From the NCBI GenBank assembly GCA_016208685.1, contig JACQXM010000013.1, forward strand, positions 48,958-84,074: 35,117 nt of DNA. Direction: 5' to 3'. Position numbers and translations under genes: made by a program. Under the pieces are notes generated by a model. The model was given only the letters and a program-made list of their open reading frames with translations, searched no databases and was not told the DNA's origin. Source of the DNA: Planctomycetota bacterium. GTDB lineage: Bacteria; Planctomycetota; Phycisphaerae; UBA1845. Shown here one piece after another: positions 17,435-26,178 of this stretch. How positions within the stretch are numbered: the stretch's first letter is position 1; the number at the start of each line of letters is the position of its first letter.

Positions 17435-19756
17435 CTAACCGCCGTAGTAGCGGCGGATGATGTCGCTGGCCTGATTCGACGCCAGGTTGACCGCGCCCAG
17501 GGCCTGGCTGGCGGCGGTGCGCAGCACGAGGTCCGGTTCGTCGCGAGCGACGCGGACGAGCTCCGCGACCTGAGCCTCGGTGAGCAAGTTGCCGTAGTTT
17601 CTGGCGGAGTCCGCCAGCGCGGCATAGCCCGCCAGACGCAGGGCGAGGGCGTTGGCCGCGTCGAGCGCCAGGTCGGCGATCGCCTGCTGCGCCTCGGGCG
17701 CGGGCGAATACGCCAGCACGCCGGCGGCAGCGACGCGCAGCTTCTCGTCGGCGGCACCCAGGGCGGCGATGAGTGCCGGCTGGGCCGGGGAGAGGTTGTA
17801 CACGGTGCGGCCGTCGGCGGCGATGCGCCGCAGGGTCTCCACCGCCTCCATGGCTAGTGACATCGCCTTGGCACCGTCCAGCTTCGCCTGACCGCTGCGC
17901 TGCCGCACGCGATCCAGAGCCGCGATGATCGCCGCTTCGTCGGCGCGCGCCTCGACGGCCTCCGCCAGGACGTCCCCCCCGGCGCCGCCGCCCGCGGTCT
18001 TGCTGAGCACCACCACCGGCGTCCGGGAAAACGCGAACTCGCCGCGGAGCTGGGCCATCACCGTGCCCAGCGGCGGCTCCTTCAGGTCGGTGGCGATCAC
18101 GAAGGCGGTGATGGTCGGGGCCTCGGCACGAACACGCTCCATGACCCGGAAGAAGCTGGTGTCTCCCATAACATGGCGGCCGTCGCCGCGCAGGGCGCTC
18201 GCCACGCGATTGAGATTGGCCTCGTCGTCGTCAAGAACCACAAAGTGCTCATCGCCCGTCAGGTTCACCGCCGCCGCCAGCAGCGGAACCACGTACTGCG
18301 AATCCGCGAAGGGGGACTTCGGCAGTGCCTGGCCCAGCGCCAGGGCGGCGCGGAGGCGCACCAGCAGGTCGGGGAATCGCAGCGCCTGGACCAGCGGCTG
18401 CTTGTAGTCCTCCGTTCCGATCAGCGAGCTTTCGCCGGCCGTGACCCGCAGCGCCTCGATCGCCCCCAAGGCCACGGAGGTGTCCCCGTCGTGCACGGCA
18501 CGCTCGAGCACCAGATGCGCGTAACGCGGCCCGGCCGCCTGCGCGAAGTAAAGCGCACGCGGGAAACCCCTGGGGCGCGTGGGGTCCGGCTCACCCGCGG
18601 CCGCCGGGTCGCCGCTTTCGGTGTTGAGTCCCAGCCGGCTTTCCCGCCGGAAGTTGGCCGCCAACCACAGCGAGATCGCCCCGGCGTGGTCGTTCTGCAA
18701 CCGCAGGGCCTCTTCGCAACAGCGCATGGCCATGATCGTGCCGAAGATGCGCGGCGCCACGGGGACGGCCTTCAGCCCCTGGTTGGCCTCGTCCCAGTAC
18801 CACACGTTGGCGGCTTGCAGCCGCGGATCGGCCTTGACCGCATCGTCCTCGTTGTAATAAGCCTCTGCCAATCCGAAGAGCAAGTCCGGCGTGGGCGCGG
18901 AGAGCGACCGGCCGCTGATGGCGAAGATGCGATCCATGGCAGCGGATGCGGCCCGTTGTGTCGCCTCGGGCATTTTCGGGTCGTGGCGCAGACGGCTCAG
19001 GTAGGGCACGGCTTGTAGATACCCGATCTCGCCCAGGGCGTGGATGACGTTGAGCCGCACGTCATTGTTGGCCATGGAGAGGGCCATCACCAATGGGTTC
19101 ACAGCGGCCTTGCCCAGCTTGTCCAGGGCGATGACTACCCGCGGCCACACATCTTCGTGAGCCGGGTCGAGGAGCGTCTGGATCAACGCGGGCACGGCGT
19201 GCTCGCCGGACTCGGCAAGGTAACGGGTGGCGAAATACTCCTGCTGCGGGTTCCCGCCCAGCTTCGCGATGTTGGCGCGAATCTGCTCGCGGTCCTGCCG
19301 CTTGAGGTTCTCGCCTTCATGAATCAGCTCCAACACCTTCGCGGCGCGCTCGCCGATGGACGAACTCTTGATGATGATGAGCAGGGTGTCGACGCTTTTT
19401 TTGTCGCGGTTGGCCGTTTCCATGACCACGATGGGGTCGAGGTTGGGGTGTTCCAGGAGCGCCTTGGCGTACGCATCGGCGGCCGTGAAGCGCCCCAGCC
19501 GGGCGTAGTGCAGAAAGTCCACGAAGAGTGACTCGACGGTGGCGTCCGCCGGAACGTCCACGGCCTCCGCCGCCCGCTTGTCCGCGGCCCCCTTCGCGGC
19601 GTCATCCGCCGGTTTGTCACTCCCGGGCGCCCCGCCGCCGCTTTGTGCGAAGGCGAAAGCCGCCGCCAGCAGCATAACCGATGCCGCGGAAGAAACGCGG
19701 ACCACGCCCCGCCCGAAGCCGCAACCGGCCCTGATGTTCGAGAACGTCGCTGTCAT
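17435..19756 (-). CDS. Exported HEAT-repeat protein with embedded receiver-like domain
   Basis: The function is unknown. The 773-residue precursor starts with a signal peptide (SSAASVMLLAAAFAFAQ, cleavage near residue 38). HEAT-type helical repeats occupy about 165-275 (HAVPALIQTLLDPAHEDVWP; ALGEIGYLQAVPYLSRL), 415-500 and 650-765. Residues 503-612 look like a response-regulator receiver fold. FVVLDDDEANLNRVASALR supplies the acidic cluster D509-D511. VIATDLKEPPLG places D557 where the phospho-acceptor would be, with Pro at +4. TPVVVLS supplies S585. The conserved Lys of the last strand is replaced (E602 region), so it may be a pseudo-receiver. ATG 19756 has GGGAGGAG at good spacing and lies downstream of a strong promoter, which rules out the longer open frame. 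Confidence 0.82.
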   Translation of the reverse strand: MTATFSNIRAGCGFGRGVVRVSSAASVMLLAAAFAFAQSGGGAPGSDKPADDAAKGAADKRAAEAVDVPADATVESLFVDFLHYARLGRFTAADAYAKALLEHPNLDPIVVMETANRDKKSVDTLLIIIKSSSIGERAAKVLELIHEGENLKRQDREQIRANIAKLGGNPQQEYFATRYLAESGEHAVPALIQTLLDPAHEDVWPRVVIALDKLGKAAVNPLVMALSMANNDVRLNVIHALGEIGYLQAVPYLSRLRHDPKMPEATQRAASAAMDRIFAISGRSLSAPTPDLLFGLAEAYYNEDDAVKADPRLQAANVWYWDEANQGLKAVPVAPRIFGTIMAMRCCEEALRLQNDHAGAISLWLAANFRRESRLGLNTESGDPAAAGEPDPTRPRGFPRALYFAQAAGPRYAHLVLERAVHDGDTSVALGAIEALRVTAGESSLIGTEDYKQPLVQALRFPDLLVRLRAALALGQALPKSPFADSQYVVPLLAAAVNLTGDEHFVVLDDDEANLNRVASALRGDGRHVMGDTSFFRVMERVRAEAPTITAFVIATDLKEPPLGTVMAQLRGEFAFSRTPVVVLSKTAGGGAGGDVLAEAVEARADEAAIIAALDRVRQRSGQAKLDGAKAMSLAMEAVETLRRIAADGRTVYNLSPAQPALIAALGAADEKLRVAAAGVLAYSPAPEAQQAIADLALDAANALALRLAGYAALADSARNYGNLLTEAQVAELVRVARDEPDLVLRTAASQALGAVNLASNQASDIIRRYYGG

Positions 19757-19839
19757 CGACTCCTCCCGTTGAGCGCCCGTAGGGTTGGAATCACGCGCGC
19801 CGGGCGGCCCCGCTCCCACCCGTTCCGTGCGAGGCACCC

Positions 19840-19867
19840 AGTATAGGGGGCCGACCGCCGGCGTCAA
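19840..19867 (-). promoter_or_regulatory. Near-consensus promoter of the HEAT-repeat gene
   Basis: Reverse-strand TTGACG (19867-19862), a 16-base spacer and TATACT (19845-19840) match the sigma-70 consensus at five of six positions each. The predicted start near 19833 gives a leader of about 77 bases and fixes the ATG at 19756 as the translation start. Confidence 0.78.
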
Positions 19868-20085
19868 CGCGGGTCCGACAAGCGGGCGGAAGGTCGGGGC
19901 GCGACGGTCCCGGCCGGTTTTTGGTCGCGCCCGGGGGAAGTCTGGGACCCAACCCGCAAGTGATGCGCCTTCCGCCGTGAGGCAACACCGGGGACGACAG
20001 TGACATCACGGGCGGCAGCACCGACGGTGAAGGGAATTCCGGCAGCGGCGACCTGCCATTCTCGACCATCACCGGCACGGAGATC

Positions 20086-20637
20086 ATGTTGGAACGGCGC
20101 TTCTCCCAAGAGGACGACGGCGGCACTCGTGAGCGCGACGAGCAGTTCACCGCGGACTGGGCACTCATGCCGGTCGGCGCCGAGACGATCGAAATCTTCG
20201 CCAACGACGAGCTCACCATTGCCATCATCGGCGACCTGGAAGGCCAGGGGCAACTGCGATACATGGAATCCGGCACGGACTTCTCACCGACGTTGGACTG
20301 TCCGACGACGTCGTACGCCGGCGAGGTGATGTGGAACGCGAACATCACCGGCACCTACGATTACACTCCCGTCCTGGATACCATCAGGATTATGGCGTCA
20401 GCGACCGTAGTCTCCAGCCCGGAGTACCAACTCGCATTCACCACTCCCGGCTGCCCCGAGTTCGATTCGACCTCTCCGGTGAATTACCAGTGGACAGGAC
20501 CGGGGCAAGGCGTATGGGGTTTTGTGACCATCGTGCTTCGCGGGGGAGTGTACGACGAGCACCTCGACAATCCCCTGGCCGACGATCGCGGCGAGGAGGA
20601 CTACTTCGATATCCACGTCGAGCTCGGCGGGCCGTGA
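20086..20637 (+). CDS. Acidic beta-rich protein, apparently missing its N-terminus
   Basis: I do not recognise the family. From ATG 20086 it encodes 183 residues, acidic and beta-rich (ETIEIFANDELTIAIIGDLE; PEYQLAFTTPGCPEF; GVWGFVTIVLRGGVYDEHL). The same frame stays open upstream to a TGA at 19978-19980 and reads as a Gly/Ser/Asp linker (GNTGDDSDITGGSTDGEG), typical of the stretch following a signal peptide or lipobox in secreted planctomycete proteins. No signal sequence is found in any frame upstream, and ATG 20086 lacks a ribosome binding site. The gene may be a 5'-truncated or frameshifted remnant of an exported protein; an intact short cytosolic protein is the alternative. Confidence 0.5.
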   Translation: MLERRFSQEDDGGTRERDEQFTADWALMPVGAETIEIFANDELTIAIIGDLEGQGQLRYMESGTDFSPTLDCPTTSYAGEVMWNANITGTYDYTPVLDTIRIMASATVVSSPEYQLAFTTPGCPEFDSTSPVNYQWTGPGQGVWGFVTIVLRGGVYDEHLDNPLADDRGEEDYFDIHVELGGP

Positions 20638-20809
20638 CGCCGCGTGGTGAATCTCGTGGCATGGGCCTACAACCCATGATTCCACGCGCAAGTTACCCCT
20701 GCCGCACCTTGGCCCCGGCGCTTCGCCACGGGCCGATCAGCCCCAAAACGCCTCGCGCGGCCATGCTCCGGCACGGCACTCTCGGGGACCGTCCGCAGCC
20801 GGCGGATGG

Positions 20810-23197
20810 TCAGGTACGGGCCGCGGGTTGGGAGCTACCGCCGACGGTCACCGCCTGCCCGCGGCTGTCCTCACACGTCCATTCGATCTGATCGATGGTG
20901 AAAGTGGAGTCCCCGCGGATGATGCAGGTCTTGCCGGTCTCAGCCTCGATCTGCGCCAGCATCGAGCGCTTCTTATTGAGAATGCGGAACGCCACCTCAT
21001 TGGAGACACAGACCGTCACCTTCTGCACCAGTTCGTGGTGCGTGGCGAGCTGGACGATGCGCATGACGTCGAGAATCACCGACTCCGGCATCTTCACCAC
21101 GCCGGCCCCGCGGCAATGCGGGCAGTCAAAGTAGATGTTGCGTTTGATCGACGGCCCCTGCCGCTGCCGCGTCATCTCGATAAGGCCGAAGGGACTCATG
21201 CGCAGCACCCGGGCCCGCTCCTTGTGCTTCTTCAGGGCGTCGCGCACCGCCTTCTCCACCGCCCGCTTGTGCCGATCCATGCGCAGGTCGATGAAGTCGC
21301 AGACGATCAGCCCTCCCAGGTCGCGGAGCCGCAGTTGCCGCGCGATCTCCTCGGCGGCTTCCAGGTTGATCTTGTAGGCGCTCTCCTCGGCGTCATCGAG
21401 GCTGCGGAACTTGCCGCTGTTGACGTCGATGGTAACCATGGCCTCGGTGGAATCGATGACCAGTGAGCCGCCGGATTTCAGCGGCACGTGGCGCATGTTG
21501 ATGCGCTCGATCTCCTGCTCGATGCCGAAGCGGTGGAAAACCGGCTCGCGCTCCGTGTAGAGCTCGACCGGCACCTTGGAACGCGGCATGGCGATTTGCA
21601 GGAACTCCCGCGCCTTGGCCGCGGTCTCCGCGTCGTCCACCACGATGCGGCGAAACTCCCCGGTGTACACATCGCGAATGGTGCGGATCACCAGGTCGGA
21701 CTCGCGGTAGAGCTCCGCGGGGGCAGGGAGCTGCCGCACCCGTTCCACCACCGTCTTCCACAAGCGGTGCAGGTAGTGCAGGTCTCTTTGTAGTTCCCGC
21801 TTGGACCGGTCCAGACCGGCGGTGCGCATGATGAACCCCATGCCCGGCGGGAGCTCCAGTTCCTTGAGCATGTCGCGCATCTTGCGGCGGTCGGCGTCGT
21901 CCTCGATTTTGCGCGAAACGCCCACCTGGTTCATGCCCGGCATCATCACCAGGTAGCGGCCGGGAATGGACAGATAAGTGGTGAGCGTCGGACCCTTGGT
22001 CCCCACCCCTTCCTTGGTGATCTGAACGATCACCTCTTGACCGCGGCGAAAGCAGCGCTGGATGGGAGGCCGGTGGTGCCGGGGGATCTTCCGTCCCACG
22101 TCCTCCGATTCGCCGTGATGGTGCGGGAAGTACTGCGGTTGAACGTCGGAGATGTGCAGGAATCCGTTTTTGGGCAGGCCGAAGTCCACGAAGACCGCCT
22201 GGATGCTGGGTTCAACGTTGGTTACCCGGCCCTTGTAGATGTTCCCGACGTGCGATTGCGTGGCGGTGCGCTCGATGAATAGCTCTTCCAGTCGCCCCTC
22301 GTGCACCACGGCGATGCGGCATTCGTCTCCCGCGGAGACGTTGATCACCATCTCCCGGGCACCGGCCGCGATCGCCCCGCCTGCCTCCTCGTCGTACTCC
22401 TCGTCGGGAACGACCTCGTCGATCGCTGCCGGGCGCCTCGTCTCCTCGACCTCCTCCTCATCAAGTACCGGCGGCGCGGCGCCGTTTCTCCGCCCCCGCC
22501 CGCGCCCGCGCCGTCCCCGGCGCCCACGGCGGCGTGAGCGGCGATCCCCAGCTTCCGCCGCTGCCGGCTCACCGATCGTCCCCGCCGGCGGGGCCTCAAC
22601 CAGCAACTCCAGACGGTCCTCGTTCTGTGCTTCATCGGAGACCGCCGCCTCGGACTCACCCGGCGGCATTTCGTCCACCCAAGTCCGAGTGTCGTCGTCC
22701 GCGTACTCCGGCGGCACCGGCGCCGCCGAATGCCGCTCTGCCTCGACGGCGGCTCCCGGCTGCAACTCGGCAAGAGCCCCCCGCCGGCCGCGACGCCTGC
22801 CCCGTACCAGCCGTTGGGTTGGAGCGGAGGCTTTTTCCGCGGCCTGAGTGTCCGTCGTGGCCGCCGCGGCTGGCGCGGAACCTTCGGACGTGTCACCGGC
22901 CGCCGTTCGACGCCTGGGCTGGCGCCCGCGCACACCGCTACGGCGGGGCTTGGCGTCTGCGACCACCAGGGATGCGGCCGCCGGCAGCGACTCCCGTGCT
23001 ACGTCCGCCACGTCGCGCTGCGCAACCGCCACGTTCCCGTCCGTCTGGTCGGCGTCGGCATGGGGCCCGGCGGCCGCCGTCGCGGCATCCGCTACTTGCG
23101 GCTTGCGACGGGTGGGTCGTCGGCGCGAGTGCCCGCGCCCGGGTTTCTTTTCAGATGCGGCGGCCCCTTCGCCGCCCTCGGGTGTGTCTAGTGCCAT
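20810..23197 (-). CDS. Ribonuclease E/G family endoribonuclease
   Basis: This endonuclease cleaves single-stranded AU-rich RNA in mRNA decay and rRNA maturation. The 795-residue protein begins with about 275 residues of disordered Arg-rich and acidic sequence (RGRRRGRRGALAELQPG; RRSRRRGRRGRRGRGRGRR), probably RNA- or protein-binding. The S1 domain begins near 283 (RIAVVHEGRLEELFIERT, VGNIYKGRVTNVEPSIQAVF) and carries an HHH-rich insertion (YFPHHHGESEDVGRK). The catalytic residues are D591 (MVTIDVNSG) and D634 (GLIVCDFIDLR), matching D303 and D346 of E. coli RNase E. CPHCRGAG is the zinc-link motif that dimerises the enzyme. Unlike E. coli RNase E, the extension is N-terminal, not C-terminal. 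The start overlaps the end of the DUF2344 gene by 10 bases. Confidence 0.95.
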   Translation of the reverse strand: MALDTPEGGEGAAASEKKPGRGHSRRRPTRRKPQVADAATAAAGPHADADQTDGNVAVAQRDVADVARESLPAAASLVVADAKPRRSGVRGRQPRRRTAAGDTSEGSAPAAAATTDTQAAEKASAPTQRLVRGRRRGRRGALAELQPGAAVEAERHSAAPVPPEYADDDTRTWVDEMPPGESEAAVSDEAQNEDRLELLVEAPPAGTIGEPAAAEAGDRRSRRRGRRGRRGRGRGRRNGAAPPVLDEEEVEETRRPAAIDEVVPDEEYDEEAGGAIAAGAREMVINVSAGDECRIAVVHEGRLEELFIERTATQSHVGNIYKGRVTNVEPSIQAVFVDFGLPKNGFLHISDVQPQYFPHHHGESEDVGRKIPRHHRPPIQRCFRRGQEVIVQITKEGVGTKGPTLTTYLSIPGRYLVMMPGMNQVGVSRKIEDDADRRKMRDMLKELELPPGMGFIMRTAGLDRSKRELQRDLHYLHRLWKTVVERVRQLPAPAELYRESDLVIRTIRDVYTGEFRRIVVDDAETAAKAREFLQIAMPRSKVPVELYTEREPVFHRFGIEQEIERINMRHVPLKSGGSLVIDSTEAMVTIDVNSGKFRSLDDAEESAYKINLEAAEEIARQLRLRDLGGLIVCDFIDLRMDRHKRAVEKAVRDALKKHKERARVLRMSPFGLIEMTRQRQGPSIKRNIYFDCPHCRGAGVVKMPESVILDVMRIVQLATHHELVQKVTVCVSNEVAFRILNKKRSMLAQIEAETGKTCIIRGDSTFTIDQIEWTCEDSRGQAVTVGGSSQPAART

Positions 23198-23856
23198 TGA
23201 ATCTCCAATCGTGTCATTCGGTGGTTAATGCTTGTCGCTTCGTACCCCAGCAGGGCGGCGATCTCCGACGGCCGGGCCGTTCCCTCGCCCGTAACCCGCA
23301 ACGTGAATTGCACGTGCCCGCCATCGAACCCGATCTCCGCCAGGTAGGGGCGCAAGTCTATGGTTGTATGCTGTCGTCCGTCCGCGCGGTGGCGAAGTAC
23401 CGGAATCGTCGCAGCATCGCGCAGCGCACGGAGTTGTTCCTCGAGCCGCTGGCGGTCGGCCCCGTTGACGTCCAGACGGTAGCGCACCGCCGCCGGCTGG
23501 AGCGTCTCACCCTGCCCCAGTCGCCGAACATCGGTGATCCGCATGTCGTCGGGCAGGGTCGCACTCAGCCGCCGCCGAGCGTCCTGAGCGTCGATCGCAC
23601 AAGTCGTGTCGACTACGATGCACTCGGCATCCGACGCGATGCCCACGGGGCGCGGCAGGGGGATGGTCATCCTCGGGTGGGGGTTGAATCCCTCGGACCA
23701 GCGCAGAGGGATGTCGGCTCGGACCAGGGCGCGCTGAAACAGGCGCAGCGTGTCGTGGTGCGATATGTAGCGCAGGTCCCCGTGTACCGTGTACGCGAAA
23801 ACCCAGCGAAAACGTTCAGGAGCGTCTTGGGCTCCCCGCAGGGGTGCAGAATCCAT
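23188..23856 (-). CDS. TIGR03936/DUF2344 family protein
   Basis: This 222-residue protein matches the DUF2344 family, found in many bacteria as a stand-alone gene or fused behind a radical SAM domain, usually next to RNase E/G. Recognisable parts are RWVFAYTVHGDLRYISHHD (the conserved opening, with an R-F/Y-I-S-H-x-D core), ALVRADIPLRWSEGFNPHPR (the S-x-G-F-N-P-H-P signature), and PLPRPVGIASDAECIVVD. Its molecular role is not established; neighbouring genes point to RNA or ribosome maturation. The adjacent radical SAM partner is not in this window. ATG 23856 is the only start before the conserved opening. It overlaps the RNase gene by 10 bases, implying one transcript. Confidence 0.92.
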   Translation of the reverse strand: MDSAPLRGAQDAPERFRWVFAYTVHGDLRYISHHDTLRLFQRALVRADIPLRWSEGFNPHPRMTIPLPRPVGIASDAECIVVDTTCAIDAQDARRRLSATLPDDMRITDVRRLGQGETLQPAAVRYRLDVNGADRQRLEEQLRALRDAATIPVLRHRADGRQHTTIDLRPYLAEIGFDGGHVQFTLRVTGEGTARPSEIAALLGYEATSINHRMTRLEIQWH

Positions 23857-24116
23857 CAGGCTCGCACAGGCCGGTTTCTTTGCGGCGCCGTCCGGCGACG
23901 CCGTGCCCAGGCGGGACCCTCTTTGTACCTCTTGGTTTGACTCGTCGGGCGGCGGCGGAGGCCGGCGCCCCGGCGCGTGTCATCAGGTCAGCAACCGCAG
24001 CGCGGGGGGTGCCTTGCGGCTGACACAGCCCCGGGAAGACGTCGCGTGTTTCGCAACCCACCAGGTTCTGGAAGTAATGACCGCCTCGCGTGTCTCCCCG
24101 TCGGATGCCGACGAAG

Positions 24117-25859
24117 TCAAATGGGGTCCTCAGGCAACAATTTTCTCGTTTCATCGCGCAGGTAATTCGTCACCTGGCGATCCGTTTCAAAGCTCAACGC
24201 CTTGCGGGCGATTCGCTGCGTCTGGGGGACGGAGACCAGCCGGATCAGTTTCTTTACCTCAGGAATGTTGGCCGGCGCCATGGAAAGATTCCGCAGGCCC
24301 ACTCCGAGCAAGAACAGCGTATACAGCGGCTGACCCGCCATCTCGCCGCATAGTGTACAGTCAACCTCCGCCTGCGTACATGCCCGAACCACGTCGCGAA
24401 TCGCCCTCAGGACGGCGGGGTGGGAGGCGTTGTAGAACGGGGACACGCGTTCGTTGCCGCGATCCACGGCCAGCAGGTACTGGATGAGGTCGTTAGTGCC
24501 GATGCTGATGAAGCCCACTTCGCGGCAGAACTCCTTCACCTGGATCACCGCCGCCGGCGTTTCCAGCATCATGCCGATGGAAACGTCCTTGCGGAACGAA
24601 ATGCCGGCGTCCTCGAGATCCTCCATGGCATCGTGGACGGCCATCTTGGCCTGGCGGAATTCCATCAGGCTGTTGACCAGGGGGAACATCATCCGCGTAT
24701 CGCCCTCGGCGCTGGCCCTCAGAATGGCGCGTAGCTGAATCTTGAACATGTCAAGGTTCTGGAGGCTGTAGCGGATCGACCGCAGGCCGAGCATGGGGTT
24801 GCGTTCCTGCTCGTAGCTGCGTTGCTGCGTGTACTTATCGGCCCCCAGGTCAAACGTGCGGATGGTGACGGTGCGACCATCGGCGCCGCGAATGGCGGCA
24901 ACGTAAGCCTCGTACTGCTCCTCCTCCGTGGGCGCTCCCGCGGGCCGCAGGAACAGGAACTCGGTACGATACAGCCCCACGCCGTCCGACCCTTTTCCGA
25001 GACCCACAGCCGCCTCGTTGGGGAATTCGATGTTGCTGAGGAGGCGAATTCGCTTGCTGTCGCGGGTGACGGCGGGAAGAGACCGGAGCTCGTCCAGTTC
25101 GTCCGCCAGCCGGACGAACGCCGCCTCCTGGGCGCGATATTCTTCGAGGGTGGCGGCGTTGGGGTTGGCAATCACAAGCTGGTTGGAGCCGTCGATGATG
25201 ACGGTATCCCCACCACTGACTCGGGTGGAGACGTCATTGAGTCCGATAACTCCCGGCCGCCCCAGCGAGCGGAGCAGGATGGCGGTGTGCGAGGTGGCGG
25301 CCCCCGCGTCGAGCGCGACGCCCAGCACCTTGGTGTTGGCGAGTTGCGCGGTCTGAGTGGGTGTCAGATCGTGGGCGATGAGGACAACCGGCTTGGTCAG
25401 GTGCGCCAGGTCCTCGCGCTGTTCGCCTAGGATGTGGCGCAACATGCGCCGCTCGATATCCTGCACGTCGCGGATCCGCTCCACCAGCAGGGGGTCGGTC
25501 ATCTGCTGGAACCGTCGCTGGTAGTTCCGCATGACGGTGCTGGTGGCGTAGGCCGCCGAGGCGTGCTTGTCGCGGATCATGGCTTCCACGTTGTGGCGAA
25601 GGTGGTCGTCGCGCAGCACCCCGATGTGCCAATCGAAGACATTGGCGGCGTCGCGCCCCAGGTGGGCGCCCAGCCACTCACGCTGTTTGGCCAGCTCCTC
25701 GATGGAATGGGTGACGGCGTCGTCCAGCCGCGACAGCTCCGCCCCCATCTGGTCCGCGGGGACGGTACGGAAGGGGATGCGATAGTCCTCGGCCTCCAGG
25801 ACCACCGCCTCACCGATCACTACTCCAGGCGCAACGGATATGCCGCGCAGTATTTCCAT
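24117..25859 (-). CDS. ptsI: Phosphoenolpyruvate-protein phosphotransferase (PTS enzyme I)
   Basis: Enzyme I takes phosphate from phosphoenolpyruvate and passes it to HPr, the first step of sugar uptake or of regulatory PTS signalling. The 580-residue protein has normal length. The N-terminal HPr-binding/His domain opens with MEILRGISVAPGVVIGEAVV and carries the phosphorylated His (H191) in GAATSHTAILLRSLGRPG. The C-terminal PEP-binding barrel shows LYRTEFLFL, GTNDLIQYLLAVDRGNE and the active-site C504 in CTLCGEMAG. No HPr, enzyme II or HPr kinase gene lies nearby, so the function may be regulatory. The start is placed at 25859 by homology; ATG 25871 is an alternative, and neither has an obvious ribosome binding site. 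Confidence 0.96.
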   Translation of the reverse strand: MEILRGISVAPGVVIGEAVVLEAEDYRIPFRTVPADQMGAELSRLDDAVTHSIEELAKQREWLGAHLGRDAANVFDWHIGVLRDDHLRHNVEAMIRDKHASAAYATSTVMRNYQRRFQQMTDPLLVERIRDVQDIERRMLRHILGEQREDLAHLTKPVVLIAHDLTPTQTAQLANTKVLGVALDAGAATSHTAILLRSLGRPGVIGLNDVSTRVSGGDTVIIDGSNQLVIANPNAATLEEYRAQEAAFVRLADELDELRSLPAVTRDSKRIRLLSNIEFPNEAAVGLGKGSDGVGLYRTEFLFLRPAGAPTEEEQYEAYVAAIRGADGRTVTIRTFDLGADKYTQQRSYEQERNPMLGLRSIRYSLQNLDMFKIQLRAILRASAEGDTRMMFPLVNSLMEFRQAKMAVHDAMEDLEDAGISFRKDVSIGMMLETPAAVIQVKEFCREVGFISIGTNDLIQYLLAVDRGNERVSPFYNASHPAVLRAIRDVVRACTQAEVDCTLCGEMAGQPLYTLFLLGVGLRNLSMAPANIPEVKKLIRLVSVPQTQRIARKALSFETDRQVTNYLRDETRKLLPEDPI

Positions 25860-26178
25860 GGCGCCCGGCATGTTACAGCGGCCTGCCCCGACCGGGCTAC
25901 AGCGCACTTAAGATCGAGTCCGCGACGGGACTCACCGGCAAGTCGTGGAAGCGAGGAATGCGGGGGTGCACGGCGGCCCAAAGCGCCCGATCGAGCGGGC
26001 TATCGGAAGACGGCGGCGGAAGCCGTGCTCGGGCGTGCGCGGACCCGCAGCCAAGGCCCCTCCTGCGGACACGCGCGACCTGACGGATGGGGCACCGCGG
26101 TCACGGATCGTCAGAGCCGGCGCACCATGGCGCGGCGTCCAACGGCCGCGCGCCGTGCTCACCTCTGTAACCCGGCCG
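25860..26178. other. 319-base gap between two reverse genes
   Basis: No gene is supported here. A short stem (CTGACG at about 26081, CGTCAG at about 26109) lies downstream of the LolA-like gene and might end its transcript. I see no strong promoter for ptsI. Confidence 0.4.

Noticed and set aside
19757..19867. Longer N-terminus for the HEAT-repeat protein (start at 19867)
   Set aside because: That start lies upstream of the predicted transcription start of a near-consensus promoter, and ATG 19756 has a strong ribosome binding site just before the signal peptide.
23816..24154. A 112-codon reverse frame bridging ptsI and the DUF2344 gene
   Set aside because: It overlaps both genes in other frames, has no ribosome binding site, and its composition is not convincing. 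The stretch FVGIRRGDTRGGHYFQNLVG looked protein-like at first but has no support.
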